The translations under genes and the position numbers were made by a program. Below, in pieces: positions 7,479-15,057 of a stretch of 27,356 bases of DNA. Each line of letters starts with the position of its first letter. Positions within the stretch are counted from its first letter, which is position 1. Origin of the DNA: a virus. Where the stretch lies: positions 1-27,356 of the IMG/VR virus record IMGVR_UViG_3300015371_003867, one strand, 5' to 3'. The notes below the pieces were generated by a model that made no database searches, was not told the origin of the DNA, and worked only from the letters and a program-made list of their open reading frames with translations.

Positions 7479-7889
7479 ATGCCTTACTCGGGCGGATACC
7501 CGACGGCCAACCTCAAGGCGGTGCGCGGGCGCTACAGCTTCGCCACCGACGGCGGCGCGGTCGGCGACATCGACCTGACCAGCGGCGCGGTCATCCCGGC
7601 CAACGCCTACGTGCTGTTCGGCTTCCTGGAGGTGGACACCGCGCTCACCTCCGGCGGCTCCGCCACCGTCGCCCTGAAGGTCGAGGGCGCGGCCGACCTG
7701 CTGGCCGCCACGGCGTTCGACAACGCGGTCTGGGCCAACACCGGCCGCAAGAGCCTGATCCCGGTCGCCACCGGCGCGACCAGCGTCAAGACGACCACCG
7801 CCCGCAAGATCCAGGCGACCGTCGCGACGGCCGCGCTGACCGCCGGAGCCTTCGACGTGGTCCTGTTCTACGTCGTCGTCCCCGACTAA
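7479..7889 (+). CDS. Probable head decoration or head-fibre protein
   Basis: A 136-residue Ala/Gly/Val/Thr-rich protein predicted from its text to be all beta. The stretch GAVIPANAYVLFGFLEVDT, then SGGSATVALKVEGAADLL, then a C-terminal FDVVLFYVVVPD, matches a sandwich-like protein commonly encoded directly after the capsid gene in actinophages and other siphophages and thought to decorate capsids. The function is inferred from position and pattern; I see no catalytic motif. AAGGAG precedes the ATG by about 8 nt. It sits 16 nt after the capsid gene, so the two should be co-transcribed and probably highly expressed. Confidence 0.65.
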   Translation: MPYSGGYPTANLKAVRGRYSFATDGGAVGDIDLTSGAVIPANAYVLFGFLEVDTALTSGGSATVALKVEGAADLLAATAFDNAVWANTGRKSLIPVATGATSVKTTTARKIQATVATAALTAGAFDVVLFYVVVPD

Positions 7890-7906
7890 CCAGGGAGAAC
7901 GCAGCA

Positions 7907-8149
7907 ATGGCAGAAGCGACCGTGCACGTCTGGAAGACCACCGACGGCCGACTGGTCCTCGCCGAGGACCCCGACGCCGCGATCCTGGCCTACGCGCCGG
8001 GCGACGAGGTCCAGGCGAAGGACGCCGAGGCGGTGTCTGCCCTGCTCAAGGGCGAGCCCACCCCTGAGCCCAAGGGCCAGGAGGGCGAGGACACCAAGCA
8101 GGTCGAGAAGCCTGCCGACAAGGCCGCCAAGCGTCAGGCCGACAAGTAA
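7907..8149 (+). CDS. Small acidic head-region protein, unknown function
   Basis: The product has 80 residues. The N-terminal half (VHVWKTTDGRLVLAEDPDAAILAYAPGDEV) suggests a small beta domain, followed by a helix (AVSALLKG). The C-terminal third is a charged, probably disordered Lys/Glu/Pro tail. Short proteins of this shape are common between the capsid and connector genes of actinophages, but I know no assigned role. GGGAG lies 9 nt upstream of the ATG. The stop is followed at once by a strong hairpin, making this the last gene of the head unit. The 69-residue gene at 9271 has a loosely similar layout (strands, ALVESG-like helix, charged tail). Confidence 0.7.
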   Translation: MAEATVHVWKTTDGRLVLAEDPDAAILAYAPGDEVQAKDAEAVSALLKGEPTPEPKGQEGEDTKQVEKPADKAAKRQADK

Positions 8150-8161
8150 CCCCATAAGCGC

Positions 8162-8201
8162 CAGGAAGCCCCGGGAGAGCACGACTCCCCGGGGCTTCCT
8201 G
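8162..8201 (+). terminator. Strong hairpin closing the head-gene unit
   Basis: The left arm CAGGAAGCCCCGGGAG (8162-8177) and the right arm (8185-8201) pair over 16 bp with one bulged base around a 7-nt loop. No T-run follows, which is common for actinobacterial terminators. It lies between the head genes and the connector genes and may act as a partial terminator or as a 3' end that protects the abundant capsid mRNA. Confidence 0.65.
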
Positions 8202-8220
8202 CTGCAACGAGGAGGACGCG

Positions 8221-8841
8221 GTGGCCCTGGGCGACCCGTACGCCGAGCTGGACGACCTGAAGGCTTCCCTGTCGCTGGACGACTCGCGCAACGACGCCGA
8301 GTTGACCCGCGCCCTGGTGGCCGCGTCCCGGCACATCGAGAACTGGTGCCGCCGCCAGTTCAACCGGGCCGACATCGCGGTCCCGCAGCTGTACCGGCCC
8401 ACCCGGGCCCGGCACCTGACGATCTCCGACATCTGGACCACCGATGACCTGGAGGTCGAGGTGGACACCACCGGGGACGCCACGTTCTCGACGACCTGGA
8501 CGACCGCCGACTACGTCCTGGAGCCGCTGGACGGCATCAAGGACGGCGTGCCGGGGTGGCCCTTCTCCGAGCTGGTGGCCACGACCTACAGCCTGCCGTG
8601 CGACCGCTACAAGGCCCGCGTCCGCATCACGGCCAAGTACGGCTGGGAGGCCGTGCCCGACCCGGTTAAGACCGCGTGCCTGGCGCTGGCCACCGACATC
8701 TTCAAGCTCAAGGACGCCGCGTTCGGCATCACCGGCGGCGTCGGCGAGTTCGCCGCCCCGATGCGGGTCCGGGAGAACGCCGTGGTCATGGCGCTGCTGG
8801 AGCCGTACCAGAACGCCTCGGCGACTGTGCTGGTGGCGTGA
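8221..8841 (+). CDS. Head-tail connector (gp6-like adaptor)
   Basis: A 206-residue protein. The opening DPYAELDDLKASLSLDDS, with AELTRALVAASRHIENWCRRQF (residues 5-45), is the usual helical start of gp6/gp15-type adaptors that form a ring under the portal. The middle is a beta-rich insert (YRPTRARHLTISDIW to YVLEPL). The end returns to helices (VPDPVKTACLALATDIFKLKD, then ENAVVMALLEPY). GAGGAGG precedes the GTG start at 8221 by 5 nt. Its TGA overlaps the ATG of the next gene by one base. It starts the neck block, as expected from siphophage gene order. Confidence 0.85.
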   Translation: MALGDPYAELDDLKASLSLDDSRNDAELTRALVAASRHIENWCRRQFNRADIAVPQLYRPTRARHLTISDIWTTDDLEVEVDTTGDATFSTTWTTADYVLEPLDGIKDGVPGWPFSELVATTYSLPCDRYKARVRITAKYGWEAVPDPVKTACLALATDIFKLKDAAFGITGGVGEFAAPMRVRENAVVMALLEPYQNASATVLVA

Positions 8842-9260
8842 TGGCTTTCACCGTCCAGGAGGTCATGGAGGGCGTCGCCGCCCGGCTGCGCACCATCAAC
8901 GGCCTGCGGGTCTCCTACTTCACCCCCGACCAGATCAACCCGCCCCACGCGGCCGTCGGCATGCCCGAGATCGTCAACTACCACGCCGCCATGGCGCGCG
9001 GCCTGGTCGAGCTGGCCCTGGGCGTGCAGGTGTTCGTCCCCGGCGTCGATGACCGCACCGGCCAGAACGCGCTCGCCGCGTACGCCAACCCCACCGGCGA
9101 CTCGTCGGTGATCACCGCCATCGAGGCCGATAAGCGGCTGGACGGCGCCGTGTCGGACTGCATCGTCGCCTCCTTCCGCCCCTTCGGGCGCCAGGAGATC
9201 AGCGGCGCCCAGATCTACGTCGGTGAGTTCTCGCTGCGCATCTACGCGTCCGGAATCTGA
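8841..9260 (+). CDS. Neck or tail-terminator-like protein
   Basis: The product has 139 residues from ATG 8841, which overlaps the previous stop by one base (TGATG). The frame is open further upstream, but that part is a shadow of the connector gene. It begins with an amphipathic helix (FTVQEVMEGVAARLRTI), followed by alternating strands (VELALGVQVFVPG, GAQIYVGEFSLRIYASG) and a DDRTGQNALAAYANP helix. This alpha/beta layout, size and place between connector and tail-tube genes fit the tail terminator or neck proteins of siphophages. The exact neck role is inference. Confidence 0.65.
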   Translation: MAFTVQEVMEGVAARLRTINGLRVSYFTPDQINPPHAAVGMPEIVNYHAAMARGLVELALGVQVFVPGVDDRTGQNALAAYANPTGDSSVITAIEADKRLDGAVSDCIVASFRPFGRQEISGAQIYVGEFSLRIYASGI

Positions 9261-9270
9261 GGAGTTTTCC

Positions 9271-9480
9271 GTGGTCAACCGCAAGGACAAGGTGAAGGTC
9301 AAGGTCGTCGGGCCCAACGTGGTCGGCGGCGTCGAGGCCCCCGGCACGGTCGAGCTGGACCCCGACGAGACCAACATCCCGGCGCTGGTCGAGTCCGGAC
9401 AGGTCGAGCTGATCGACCCGCTCCCCGAGGACGACACCGACGCCCCGAAGACGACCCGTAAGGCGCGGGACAAGAGCTGA
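9271..9480 (+). CDS. Small neck-region protein, unknown function
   Basis: The product has 69 residues from GTG 9271, with GAGGAG about 6 nt upstream. The first 50 residues suggest a small beta barrel (KVKVKVVGPNVVGG, TVELD, ALVESGQVELID); the rest is an acidic then basic tail. No known function is recognised. It lies between the neck protein and the tail-tube protein, and its TGA overlaps the ATG of the tail-tube gene by one base, so the two are probably coupled. Confidence 0.7.
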   Translation: MVNRKDKVKVKVVGPNVVGGVEAPGTVELDPDETNIPALVESGQVELIDPLPEDDTDAPKTTRKARDKS

Positions 9481-10196
9481 TGGCCGCAATCGCCCTGCTC
9501 AACGCCACGACCTACATCCACGGCTTCGACTTCACGACCAAGACCAACAACATCACGGTCAACGCTGAAGCCGAAGACCTGGACGCCACCACGTTCGGCG
9601 GCAACGGATACCGGCAGCGCATCGCGGGCCTGCGCGAGGTCACCAGCGACCACAGCGGCTTCTGGGAAGGCCCCGTGGACGCCGAAGCGTGGGCCAACCT
9701 CGGCGTGGCCGACCGCGCCGTCACCGTGGCCCCGACCGGCACCGAAGGCGACGTGGCCTACATGTTCCGCGCTGGCCAGTTCAGCTACGAGCAGTTCGGC
9801 GACGTCGGCGACCTGACGCCGTTCTCCATCTCGATGTCCGGGTCCAACGCCTACGGCATCGTGCGCGGCGGCCTGGCCAAGGCCAAGGGCAGCGTCTCGG
9901 CGACCGGCGTTCTCGGCAGCGTCGTCAACCTCGGCGCCCCGCTGGCCACCCAGTACGTCTACGCCGTGCTGCACGTGTTCAGCGCCGGGACCACGATCAC
10001 GGTCCAGGTGCAGTCCGACACCGCCGCGAACTTCCCGTCCGCGACCACCCGGGGAACCATCGGCCCGATCACCGCCGTCGGCGGCACCTGGCTGGCCCGC
10101 GTCGCCGGACCCTTCGTCGGCGAGACGCACTGGCGTCTCAACGTCTCCGCGATCACCGGGACCTTCGAGGTCGCCGGGGCCATCGCGGTCCAGTAA
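9480..10196 (+). CDS. Major tail (tube) protein
   Basis: A 238-residue beta-rich protein. The N-terminal 140 residues follow the tail-tube pattern: ITVNAEAEDLDATTFGG, then GYRQRIAGL, a long acidic loop, and the closing FSISMSGSNAYGIVRGGLA. The C-terminal about 90 residues (LATQYVYAVLHVFSAGTTITV to GTFEVAGAIAVQ) form a separate strand-rich domain that may be displayed on the tail surface. Stacked hexamers of this protein should form the tail tube. It overlaps the upstream gene by one base and ends before a terminator. The next gene encodes a shorter paralogue. Confidence 0.85.
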   Translation: MAAIALLNATTYIHGFDFTTKTNNITVNAEAEDLDATTFGGNGYRQRIAGLREVTSDHSGFWEGPVDAEAWANLGVADRAVTVAPTGTEGDVAYMFRAGQFSYEQFGDVGDLTPFSISMSGSNAYGIVRGGLAKAKGSVSATGVLGSVVNLGAPLATQYVYAVLHVFSAGTTITVQVQSDTAANFPSATTRGTIGPITAVGGTWLARVAGPFVGETHWRLNVSAITGTFEVAGAIAVQ

Positions 10197-10227
10197 CCCA
10201 CCCCACCGCACGATTCGCGCTGTTCAG

Positions 10228-10249
10228 GCCGTCCTCCGGGGCGGCTTTT
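10228..10249 (+). terminator. Terminator between the two tail-tube genes
   Basis: GCCGTCC (10228-10234) and GGGCGGC (10239-10245) form a 7-bp stem with one G-T wobble and a TCCG tetraloop, followed by TTTT (10246-10249). This looks like an intrinsic terminator or attenuator. It would lower transcription of the downstream tail genes relative to the tube protein. Confidence 0.75.
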
Positions 10250-10268
10250 CTCATGAGGAGACAAGCCC

Positions 10269-10676
10269 ATGGCGGCTTTCGCGTTCACGAACGCACGCGT
10301 CGAGGTCAACTCGGTGGACTGGTCGGCGTGGGTCACCAGCGTCACCCTGAACTTCGAGGCCGAAGACCTGGAGACCACGGCGATGGGGACCGGCTTCCGG
10401 ACCCGCATCGCGGGCCTGAAGGACGGCTCGGTGGACATCGAGTTCAACAACGACTTCGTGGACAACGGGCTCGACGAGGTCCTGTGGGGCCTGTGGGGCA
10501 CGCTGACCACGGTCAAGATCCGCCCGGACGCGGGCGCCATCACGGCGAACAACCCCGAGTACAGCGGTTCGGTCCTCGTCAACGAGATGAACCCGCTGGA
10601 CGGCTCCGTCGGCGACCTGGCCAAGCGGTCGGTGTCCTGGCCGACCTCGGGCGTCTGGGCTCGCGCCGTCTCCTGA
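10269..10676 (+). CDS. Second tail-tube-like protein (paralogue of the upstream gene)
   Basis: The product has 135 residues, with GAGGAG 9 nt before the ATG. The segment VTLNFEAEDLETTAMGTG, then GFRTRIAGL, aligns with the matching part of the previous protein, and the closing SVSWPTSG strand also fits the fold, so the two share a tube domain. This one lacks the extra C-terminal domain. It may be a second tube subunit, a tail-terminator-side cap or the true tube protein, with the longer protein being a decorated version; the sequence does not settle this. Its TGA overlaps the ATG of the next gene by one base. Confidence 0.8.
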   Translation: MAAFAFTNARVEVNSVDWSAWVTSVTLNFEAEDLETTAMGTGFRTRIAGLKDGSVDIEFNNDFVDNGLDEVLWGLWGTLTTVKIRPDAGAITANNPEYSGSVLVNEMNPLDGSVGDLAKRSVSWPTSGVWARAVS

Positions 10677-11170
10677 TGGCCGACCTGGAGGTCAAGGGCA
10701 GCGACCTTCGCAAGCTCACCAAGGACCTGCGCAAGCACGCCGACGGCAAGCGCCTGGCCAAGGAGCTGCGGCAAGAGCTGCGCAAGGTCGCCAAGCCGTT
10801 CGTCCCGGTCGTCCGCAAGGCCATCGCCGCCATCCCGTCGAAGGGCTACAACGCCCGGCACGGGCGCGTGACGCTGCGCCGCCACATGCAGAAGGCCACC
10901 AAGCTCCAGGCCAAGACCGGCGGCAAGGACGCCGGGGTCGTGGTGCGGGTCGAGCACACCGCCATGCCCGCCGGGATGGGCAACCTCCCGGCCTACATGG
11001 AGGGCGAGCCCCGGTTCACCCGCTGGCGGTCCCCGAACTGGGGCCGCGAGGACTGGAAGACCCAGTCAGAACACCCCTTCTTCTACCAGGCCGTCCGGCC
11101 TGCCGAGGGCCAAGCCGTACGCGCGGCCCAGGACGTAGTCGAACGCATCGCGAGAGAGGTCGAATCATGA
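10676..11170 (+). CDS. Tail completion/neck protein (HK97 gp10-like)
   Basis: The product has 164 residues from ATG 10676, one base into the previous stop; the open frame upstream is a shadow. The very basic N-terminus, with helices DLRKLTKDLRKHADGKRLAKE and LRQELRKVAKPF, then the loop around AIPSKGYNARHGRVTLR and the end motif HPFFYQAVRPAEGQAVRAAQDV, is the usual layout of the HK97 gp10/gp22-like tail completion family. It probably acts at the head-tail joint. It overlaps the tail chaperone gene by 4 nt (ATGA). Confidence 0.7.
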   Translation: MADLEVKGSDLRKLTKDLRKHADGKRLAKELRQELRKVAKPFVPVVRKAIAAIPSKGYNARHGRVTLRRHMQKATKLQAKTGGKDAGVVVRVEHTAMPAGMGNLPAYMEGEPRFTRWRSPNWGREDWKTQSEHPFFYQAVRPAEGQAVRAAQDVVERIAREVES

Positions 11171-11481
11171 CCAAGCCCAAGGACGACACCACCGCGCTGG
11201 ACGCCGCCGAGGCCGAGGCCACCGGCGCGGTGGTGGACGACCGGTCGTTCACGATCGCCGGGGAGACCTTCACCATCCCCAAGAAGATCAAGTACTTCAA
11301 GCTGCTGCGCCGGATGAACGCCGGTGACGAGTTCGGCGCCATGGAGGTCCTGCTGGGCTCCGAGCAGATGGAGCGGCTCGAAGAGCTGGAGATGACCGAC
11401 GAGGACGTGGAGACCCTGAACGCCGAGATGTCCAAGGTCATGGGCGTCGAAGAGGGAAACTCGCCCAGCTCGCAGAGCTGA
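11167..11481 (+). CDS. Tail assembly chaperone, short form (gpG-like)
   Basis: The product has 104 residues, mostly acidic and helical: ALDAAEAEATG at the start, then the conserved-looking FTIAGETFTIPKKIKYFKLLRRM (about residues 34-56) and an acidic helix EQMERLEELEMTDEDVETLN. It lies directly before the tape measure gene, as in lambda (gpG) and most siphophages. It should keep the tape measure protein soluble and recruit the tube protein. A -1 slippery heptamer lies seven codons before its stop and yields the long form listed next. The start overlaps the upstream stop (ATGA). Confidence 0.88.
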   Translation: MTKPKDDTTALDAAEAEATGAVVDDRSFTIAGETFTIPKKIKYFKLLRRMNAGDEFGAMEVLLGSEQMERLEELEMTDEDVETLNAEMSKVMGVEEGNSPSSQS

Positions 11482-11849
11482 TCTGCGGGCATCCCGAGGA
11501 CGTCGAAGCCGACCTGTCGCACTACTACCCGCGCGACTGCGACCAGCTCGACCGGTTCCTGACCGGCCAGATGACCGTCCGGCGACTGTGGGTCCTGGTC
11601 TCTCGTCTCCCCCCGGAATCGGCCACTCAGGCCGTGCTGTCCGGCCGTCCCGGCAAGGGCTTCGAGCGCATCGAGTGGACGACCACGCTCCAGGTCTTGG
11701 CTGCGATCCACGACCAGCTCCAGGCGCTCAACTACCTGACCGGCGCCGTACACGCCGGGCGTAAGAACCCGGTCCCCGAGCCGATCCCCATCCCACGGCC
11801 GGGCCTCCCCGAGAAGTCGCCCCCGAAGAGGAGGCGGTCCCCAAGCTGA
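11167..11849 (+). CDS. Tail assembly chaperone, frameshifted long form (gpGT-like)
   Basis: Ribosomes that slip back one base at 11454-11460 leave the short-form frame after residue 98. They continue in the -1 frame from 11460 to the stop at 11847-11849, giving about 227 residues. The added 129 residues start LAQLAELICGHPEDVEADLSH, contain YYPRDCDQLDRFLTGQM and a helical region (TLQVLAAIHDQLQALNYLTG), and end in a Pro/Lys/Arg-rich tail. The -1 frame has no stop between the site and 11849. The only in-frame ATG (11571) lacks a ribosome binding site, so separate translation is unlikely. The ratio of the two forms normally matters for tail assembly. Confidence 0.88.
11454..11480 (+). promoter_or_regulatory. 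Programmed -1 ribosomal frameshift site
   Basis: GGGAAAC at 11454-11460 is in the correct register (G GGA AAC) of the short-form frame and fits the X-XXY-YYZ rule. Five nt downstream, CAGCTC (11466-11471) and GAGCTG (11475-11480) form a perfect 6-bp stem with a GCA loop, suitable as a stimulator. The right arm overlaps the zero-frame stop codon. Confidence 0.9.
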
Positions 11850-11859
11850 GGAGTCCTAG

Positions 11860-14800
11860 GTGGCCGGTCGTACCGTCTCGCTGTTCCTGGTCGCTCGCGA
11901 CCGGATGTCGAAGACGTTCGCCAAGGTCGCCGCGAACTCCGACAAGATGACGTCGCGGGTCGAAAAGCTCAACTCGATCACCCGCAAGGCCACCGGCATA
12001 ACCGCCCTGGCCGGTGGCATGACGGCGCTGGGCGCGGCGGCGGCCCCGGCAGCTGCCGCCGTGGCGGCGATGCCTGCCGCGATGCTCGCGGCCAAGGTCG
12101 CCTCGGGCGTGCTGAAGGTCGGCCTGATCGGCGTCGGCGAGGCCATGTCGGCGGTCGCCGAGGGCGACGCCAAGGCCCTGGACGAGGCGCTGAAGAAGCT
12201 CTCGCCGAACGCCCGCGCCTTCGTCAAGGAGGCCGGTGGCCTCAAGAAGGCGTTCGAGCCGGTCCAGCAGGCCGTCCAGAACCGCCTGTTCGAGGGCCTG
12301 TCCGGACAGATGGGCAAGATCGGCCGGAACCTCCTGCCGACCGTCCGCAAGGGCATGGTCGGCGTCGCCGGTGGCCTGAACTCCATGGCCAAAGAGGGCC
12401 TGAAGGTCGCCAACTCCAAGGCGTTCAAGGGCGAACTGGGCAAGGTCTTCAAGGGCACCACCGGCATCGTCAAGACGCTGTCCGGCGCCGTGCGGCCCCT
12501 GGTCATGTCCATCGTGCGCCTCGGGGCCGCGAGTCTGCCCCTGGCCAAGCGCATGGCCCAGTGGGCCGTCAACGGGGCCAAGGCGGTCAACGCCTTCCTG
12601 AAGTCCAAGAAGGGCGCGGACTTCCTGAAGGGCGCCATCAAGGGAGCCGGGGACACCCTGGCCACCCTGGGGCGGATCGCCAAGAACATCGCGTCGATCT
12701 TCATCAACGTCTTCAAGAACGCGGGCGGCGCCGGGGACGGTCTGCTGACCACGCTGGAACAGCTCACCGCCAAGGCGGCGGCCTGGGTGAAGTCCACCGA
12801 GGGCCAGACGAAGATCGCCGACACGTTCGCCCTGCTGCGCGACGTCCTTGCCCAGCTCGGCACGATCCTGCCGCTGGTCGTCGGCCCTCTCGGCGCCATC
12901 GCCAAGGTCCTGGGCATGCTGCCCACTCCGACGGCCGACGTCGTGGCCAAGGTGCTGGCGTTCGGCCTGGTCATCAGCCTGCTGGGCGGCAAGCTGCTCA
13001 TGGTCGGCAAGCTGCTGTTCGGCTTCGGCAAGGGCGTGTTCACCGTCGCCAAGGGCGCGGTTGGCTTCGTTGGCGGCATCGCCAAGGGCAGCGCGGCACT
13101 GGGGGCGAACGCGAGCGCGGCGGCCAAGGCCGGGGCGGCCGTACGGTCTTTCGGCTCCACGATGGTCACCGGCGTCAAGGCGTCGGCCCAGATGGTGGCC
13201 AGCCTGTCGGCGATGGCTTGGAACGGCATCAAGGCCGGGGCGTCCATGGCGGGCGCGGCCACCAAGACCGCGCTGCTGACCGTCGCCCAGAAGGCCAGCG
13301 CGGTCGCCTCCAAGGCGATGGCCGCCGCGACGTGGCTGGTCAACGCGGCGATGCGGGCCAACCCGATCGGGATCATCATCACGATCATCATGGCGCTGGT
13401 CGGCGCCATCGTGCTGGCCTACAACAAGTCCGAGACGTTCCGGAACATCGTCAACGCGGTCTGGAACGGCATCAAGACGGCCATCACCACGGCGTGGAAC
13501 AACTTCATCAAGCCCGCCCTGACCGCTTTGTGGTCGTTCATCACGAACACCCTGGCGCCGAAGTTCCTGTGGTTCCACAACAACATCGTCAAGCCGGTGT
13601 TCTCCGCCGTCGGCGCGGTGATCAAGTGGGCCTGGAACAACCTGGTCAAGCCGATCTTCGCGGCGATCGTCTTCTACTACAAGAACATCCTGGGCCCCGT
13701 GGTCCTGTGGCTGTACCGGAACGTCGTCAAGCCGATCTGGAACGCCATTGGAACCGCGATCAAGTGGGCTTGGTCGAAGATCATCTCTCCGGCGTTCTCC
13801 GCCATCAAGAACGGCGTCCAGCTGGTCGGCAAGGCGTTCAAGGGCGCGTCCGACTTCATCAAGACCGCCTGGGGCAAGATTAAGGAAGCGGCCAAGGCGC
13901 CGATCAAGTTCGTCGTCCAGACCGTCCTGAACAACGGCATCCTGCGGGCCTGGAACTTCGTCGCCGACAAGTTCAACCTGTCGCCGAAGAACCTGTCCAT
14001 CCCGCTGCCCAAGGGCTTCGCGACCGGCGGCCACATCGCCGGACCCGGCGGCCCCAGGGACGACCGCATCCCGATCATGGCCTCCGACGGCGAGTTCATG
14101 GTCAACGCCCGCGCCACCAAGCGGTTCCGCCCCCTCCTGGAGGCGATCAACCGACGGGGCGGGTCCGGGTTCAAGGTGGCCAGGGCCCTGGGCGTCACCG
14201 GCGACCCCGGCGGCATGGGCCTGCCCGGCTACGCCGAGGGCGGCATCATCGGCGGCATCAAGGCGTTCTTCGGCCAGGCCAAAGACTGGTTCATGGACGG
14301 CATCAAGAATGCCGCCAAGCTGGTCACCGGCCCGATCCTGGACAGCCTGGAATCCGCCATGGGCGGCTCCACCTTCGGCAAGATGCTGGCCGGTATCCCG
14401 CGCAACATCGTCAACGGCTTCCTGAGCTGGATCGACGGCAAGGACTCCGCCATCGGCGGGCCCGGCCAGAAGGCCGTCAAGGCCGCGCGCTCGCAGCTCG
14501 GCGTGCCGTACTCGTGGGGCGGCGGCGGCCCCGGCGGCCCGTCGTACGGCATCGAGCAAGGCGCGAACATCCGGGGCTTCGACTGCTCCGGCCTGACCGA
14601 ATACGCCTGGTGGCAGGCCACTCACAAGTCCATCGGCGGCACGACCTACAGCCAGAAGGGCATCCTGAAGCGCGTCGGCGTGCCCCGGCCTGGTGACGTC
14701 GGCCAGCCCCACCCGGGCCACACCTACCTCATGTCCGGCCCCGGAAAGATCATCGAGGCGCCGTACACGGGGGCCCGGGTCCGCGAGGTCGGCATGCGCG

Positions 14801-15054
14801 CGACCCCGTGGTGGGGCCGCCCGCCGTGGGTGATGGACACCGGCGGCGTACTTCCGCCCGGCATGAGCCCGCCCATCTACAACGGCACCGGCGGGCCCGA
14901 GTACGTCTTGCGGCCCGACCAGCTGGCCGCCATGGGCGACTCTCGCAAGGTCGTCCTGGAGGTCCGGGGCAACAGCGACCTTGCCCAGCTAATCCGCAAG
15001 TCCGTCCGCGTCAAGGGCGGCGACGTCCAGCGCGCTTTCGGGACCAGGGGGTAA
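11860..15054 (+). CDS. Tape measure protein with NlpC/P60 peptidase domain
   Basis: A 1064-residue protein, the longest in the window. The first 300 residues are Ala/Lys-rich helices. A hydrophobic segment (residues 501-521) may cross the membrane on DNA entry. Residues 540-680 are Trp-rich and repetitive, with a 47-residue repeat (F572-H-N-N-I-V-K-P and Y619-R-N-V-V-K-P). An NlpC/P60-type domain spans about 870-985, with catalytic Cys909 in FDCSGL and probable His954 in GHTYLM. It would cut cell-wall peptides so the tail can reach the membrane. From the usual 0.15 nm per residue rule, a tail of roughly 130-160 nm is expected. The GTG start at 11860 has GAGGAG 6 nt upstream, right after the chaperone genes. 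Confidence 0.93.
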   Translation: MAGRTVSLFLVARDRMSKTFAKVAANSDKMTSRVEKLNSITRKATGITALAGGMTALGAAAAPAAAAVAAMPAAMLAAKVASGVLKVGLIGVGEAMSAVAEGDAKALDEALKKLSPNARAFVKEAGGLKKAFEPVQQAVQNRLFEGLSGQMGKIGRNLLPTVRKGMVGVAGGLNSMAKEGLKVANSKAFKGELGKVFKGTTGIVKTLSGAVRPLVMSIVRLGAASLPLAKRMAQWAVNGAKAVNAFLKSKKGADFLKGAIKGAGDTLATLGRIAKNIASIFINVFKNAGGAGDGLLTTLEQLTAKAAAWVKSTEGQTKIADTFALLRDVLAQLGTILPLVVGPLGAIAKVLGMLPTPTADVVAKVLAFGLVISLLGGKLLMVGKLLFGFGKGVFTVAKGAVGFVGGIAKGSAALGANASAAAKAGAAVRSFGSTMVTGVKASAQMVASLSAMAWNGIKAGASMAGAATKTALLTVAQKASAVASKAMAAATWLVNAAMRANPIGIIITIIMALVGAIVLAYNKSETFRNIVNAVWNGIKTAITTAWNNFIKPALTALWSFITNTLAPKFLWFHNNIVKPVFSAVGAVIKWAWNNLVKPIFAAIVFYYKNILGPVVLWLYRNVVKPIWNAIGTAIKWAWSKIISPAFSAIKNGVQLVGKAFKGASDFIKTAWGKIKEAAKAPIKFVVQTVLNNGILRAWNFVADKFNLSPKNLSIPLPKGFATGGHIAGPGGPRDDRIPIMASDGEFMVNARATKRFRPLLEAINRRGGSGFKVARALGVTGDPGGMGLPGYAEGGIIGGIKAFFGQAKDWFMDGIKNAAKLVTGPILDSLESAMGGSTFGKMLAGIPRNIVNGFLSWIDGKDSAIGGPGQKAVKAARSQLGVPYSWGGGGPGGPSYGIEQGANIRGFDCSGLTEYAWWQATHKSIGGTTYSQKGILKRVGVPRPGDVGQPHPGHTYLMSGPGKIIEAPYTGARVREVGMRATPWWGRPPWVMDTGGVLPPGMSPPIYNGTGGPEYVLRPDQLAAMGDSRKVVLEVRGNSDLAQLIRKSVRVKGGDVQRAFGTRG

Positions 15055-15057
15055 GTC

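Noticed and set aside
9689-10675. Long plus-strand frame upstream of the tail completion gene
   Set aside because: It overlaps the two tail-tube genes in another frame, crosses a terminator and reads as Arg-rich shadow. The real start is ATG 10676, coupled to the preceding stop.
11571-11849. Independent gene starting at ATG 11571
   Set aside because: There is no ribosome binding site, and the frame is open back to the slippery site at 11454-11460. It is better explained as the frameshift extension of the chaperone.
11728-14721. 997-residue minus-strand open frame opposite the tape measure gene
   Set aside because: Its composition is an antisense reflection of the Ala/Lys-rich tape measure protein, and no ribosome binding site or motif supports it.
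14470-14830. NlpC/P60 domain as the phage endolysin
   Set aside because: It is an internal part of the tape measure protein in the tail, not a free enzyme with a holin partner, so an entry role is more likely.
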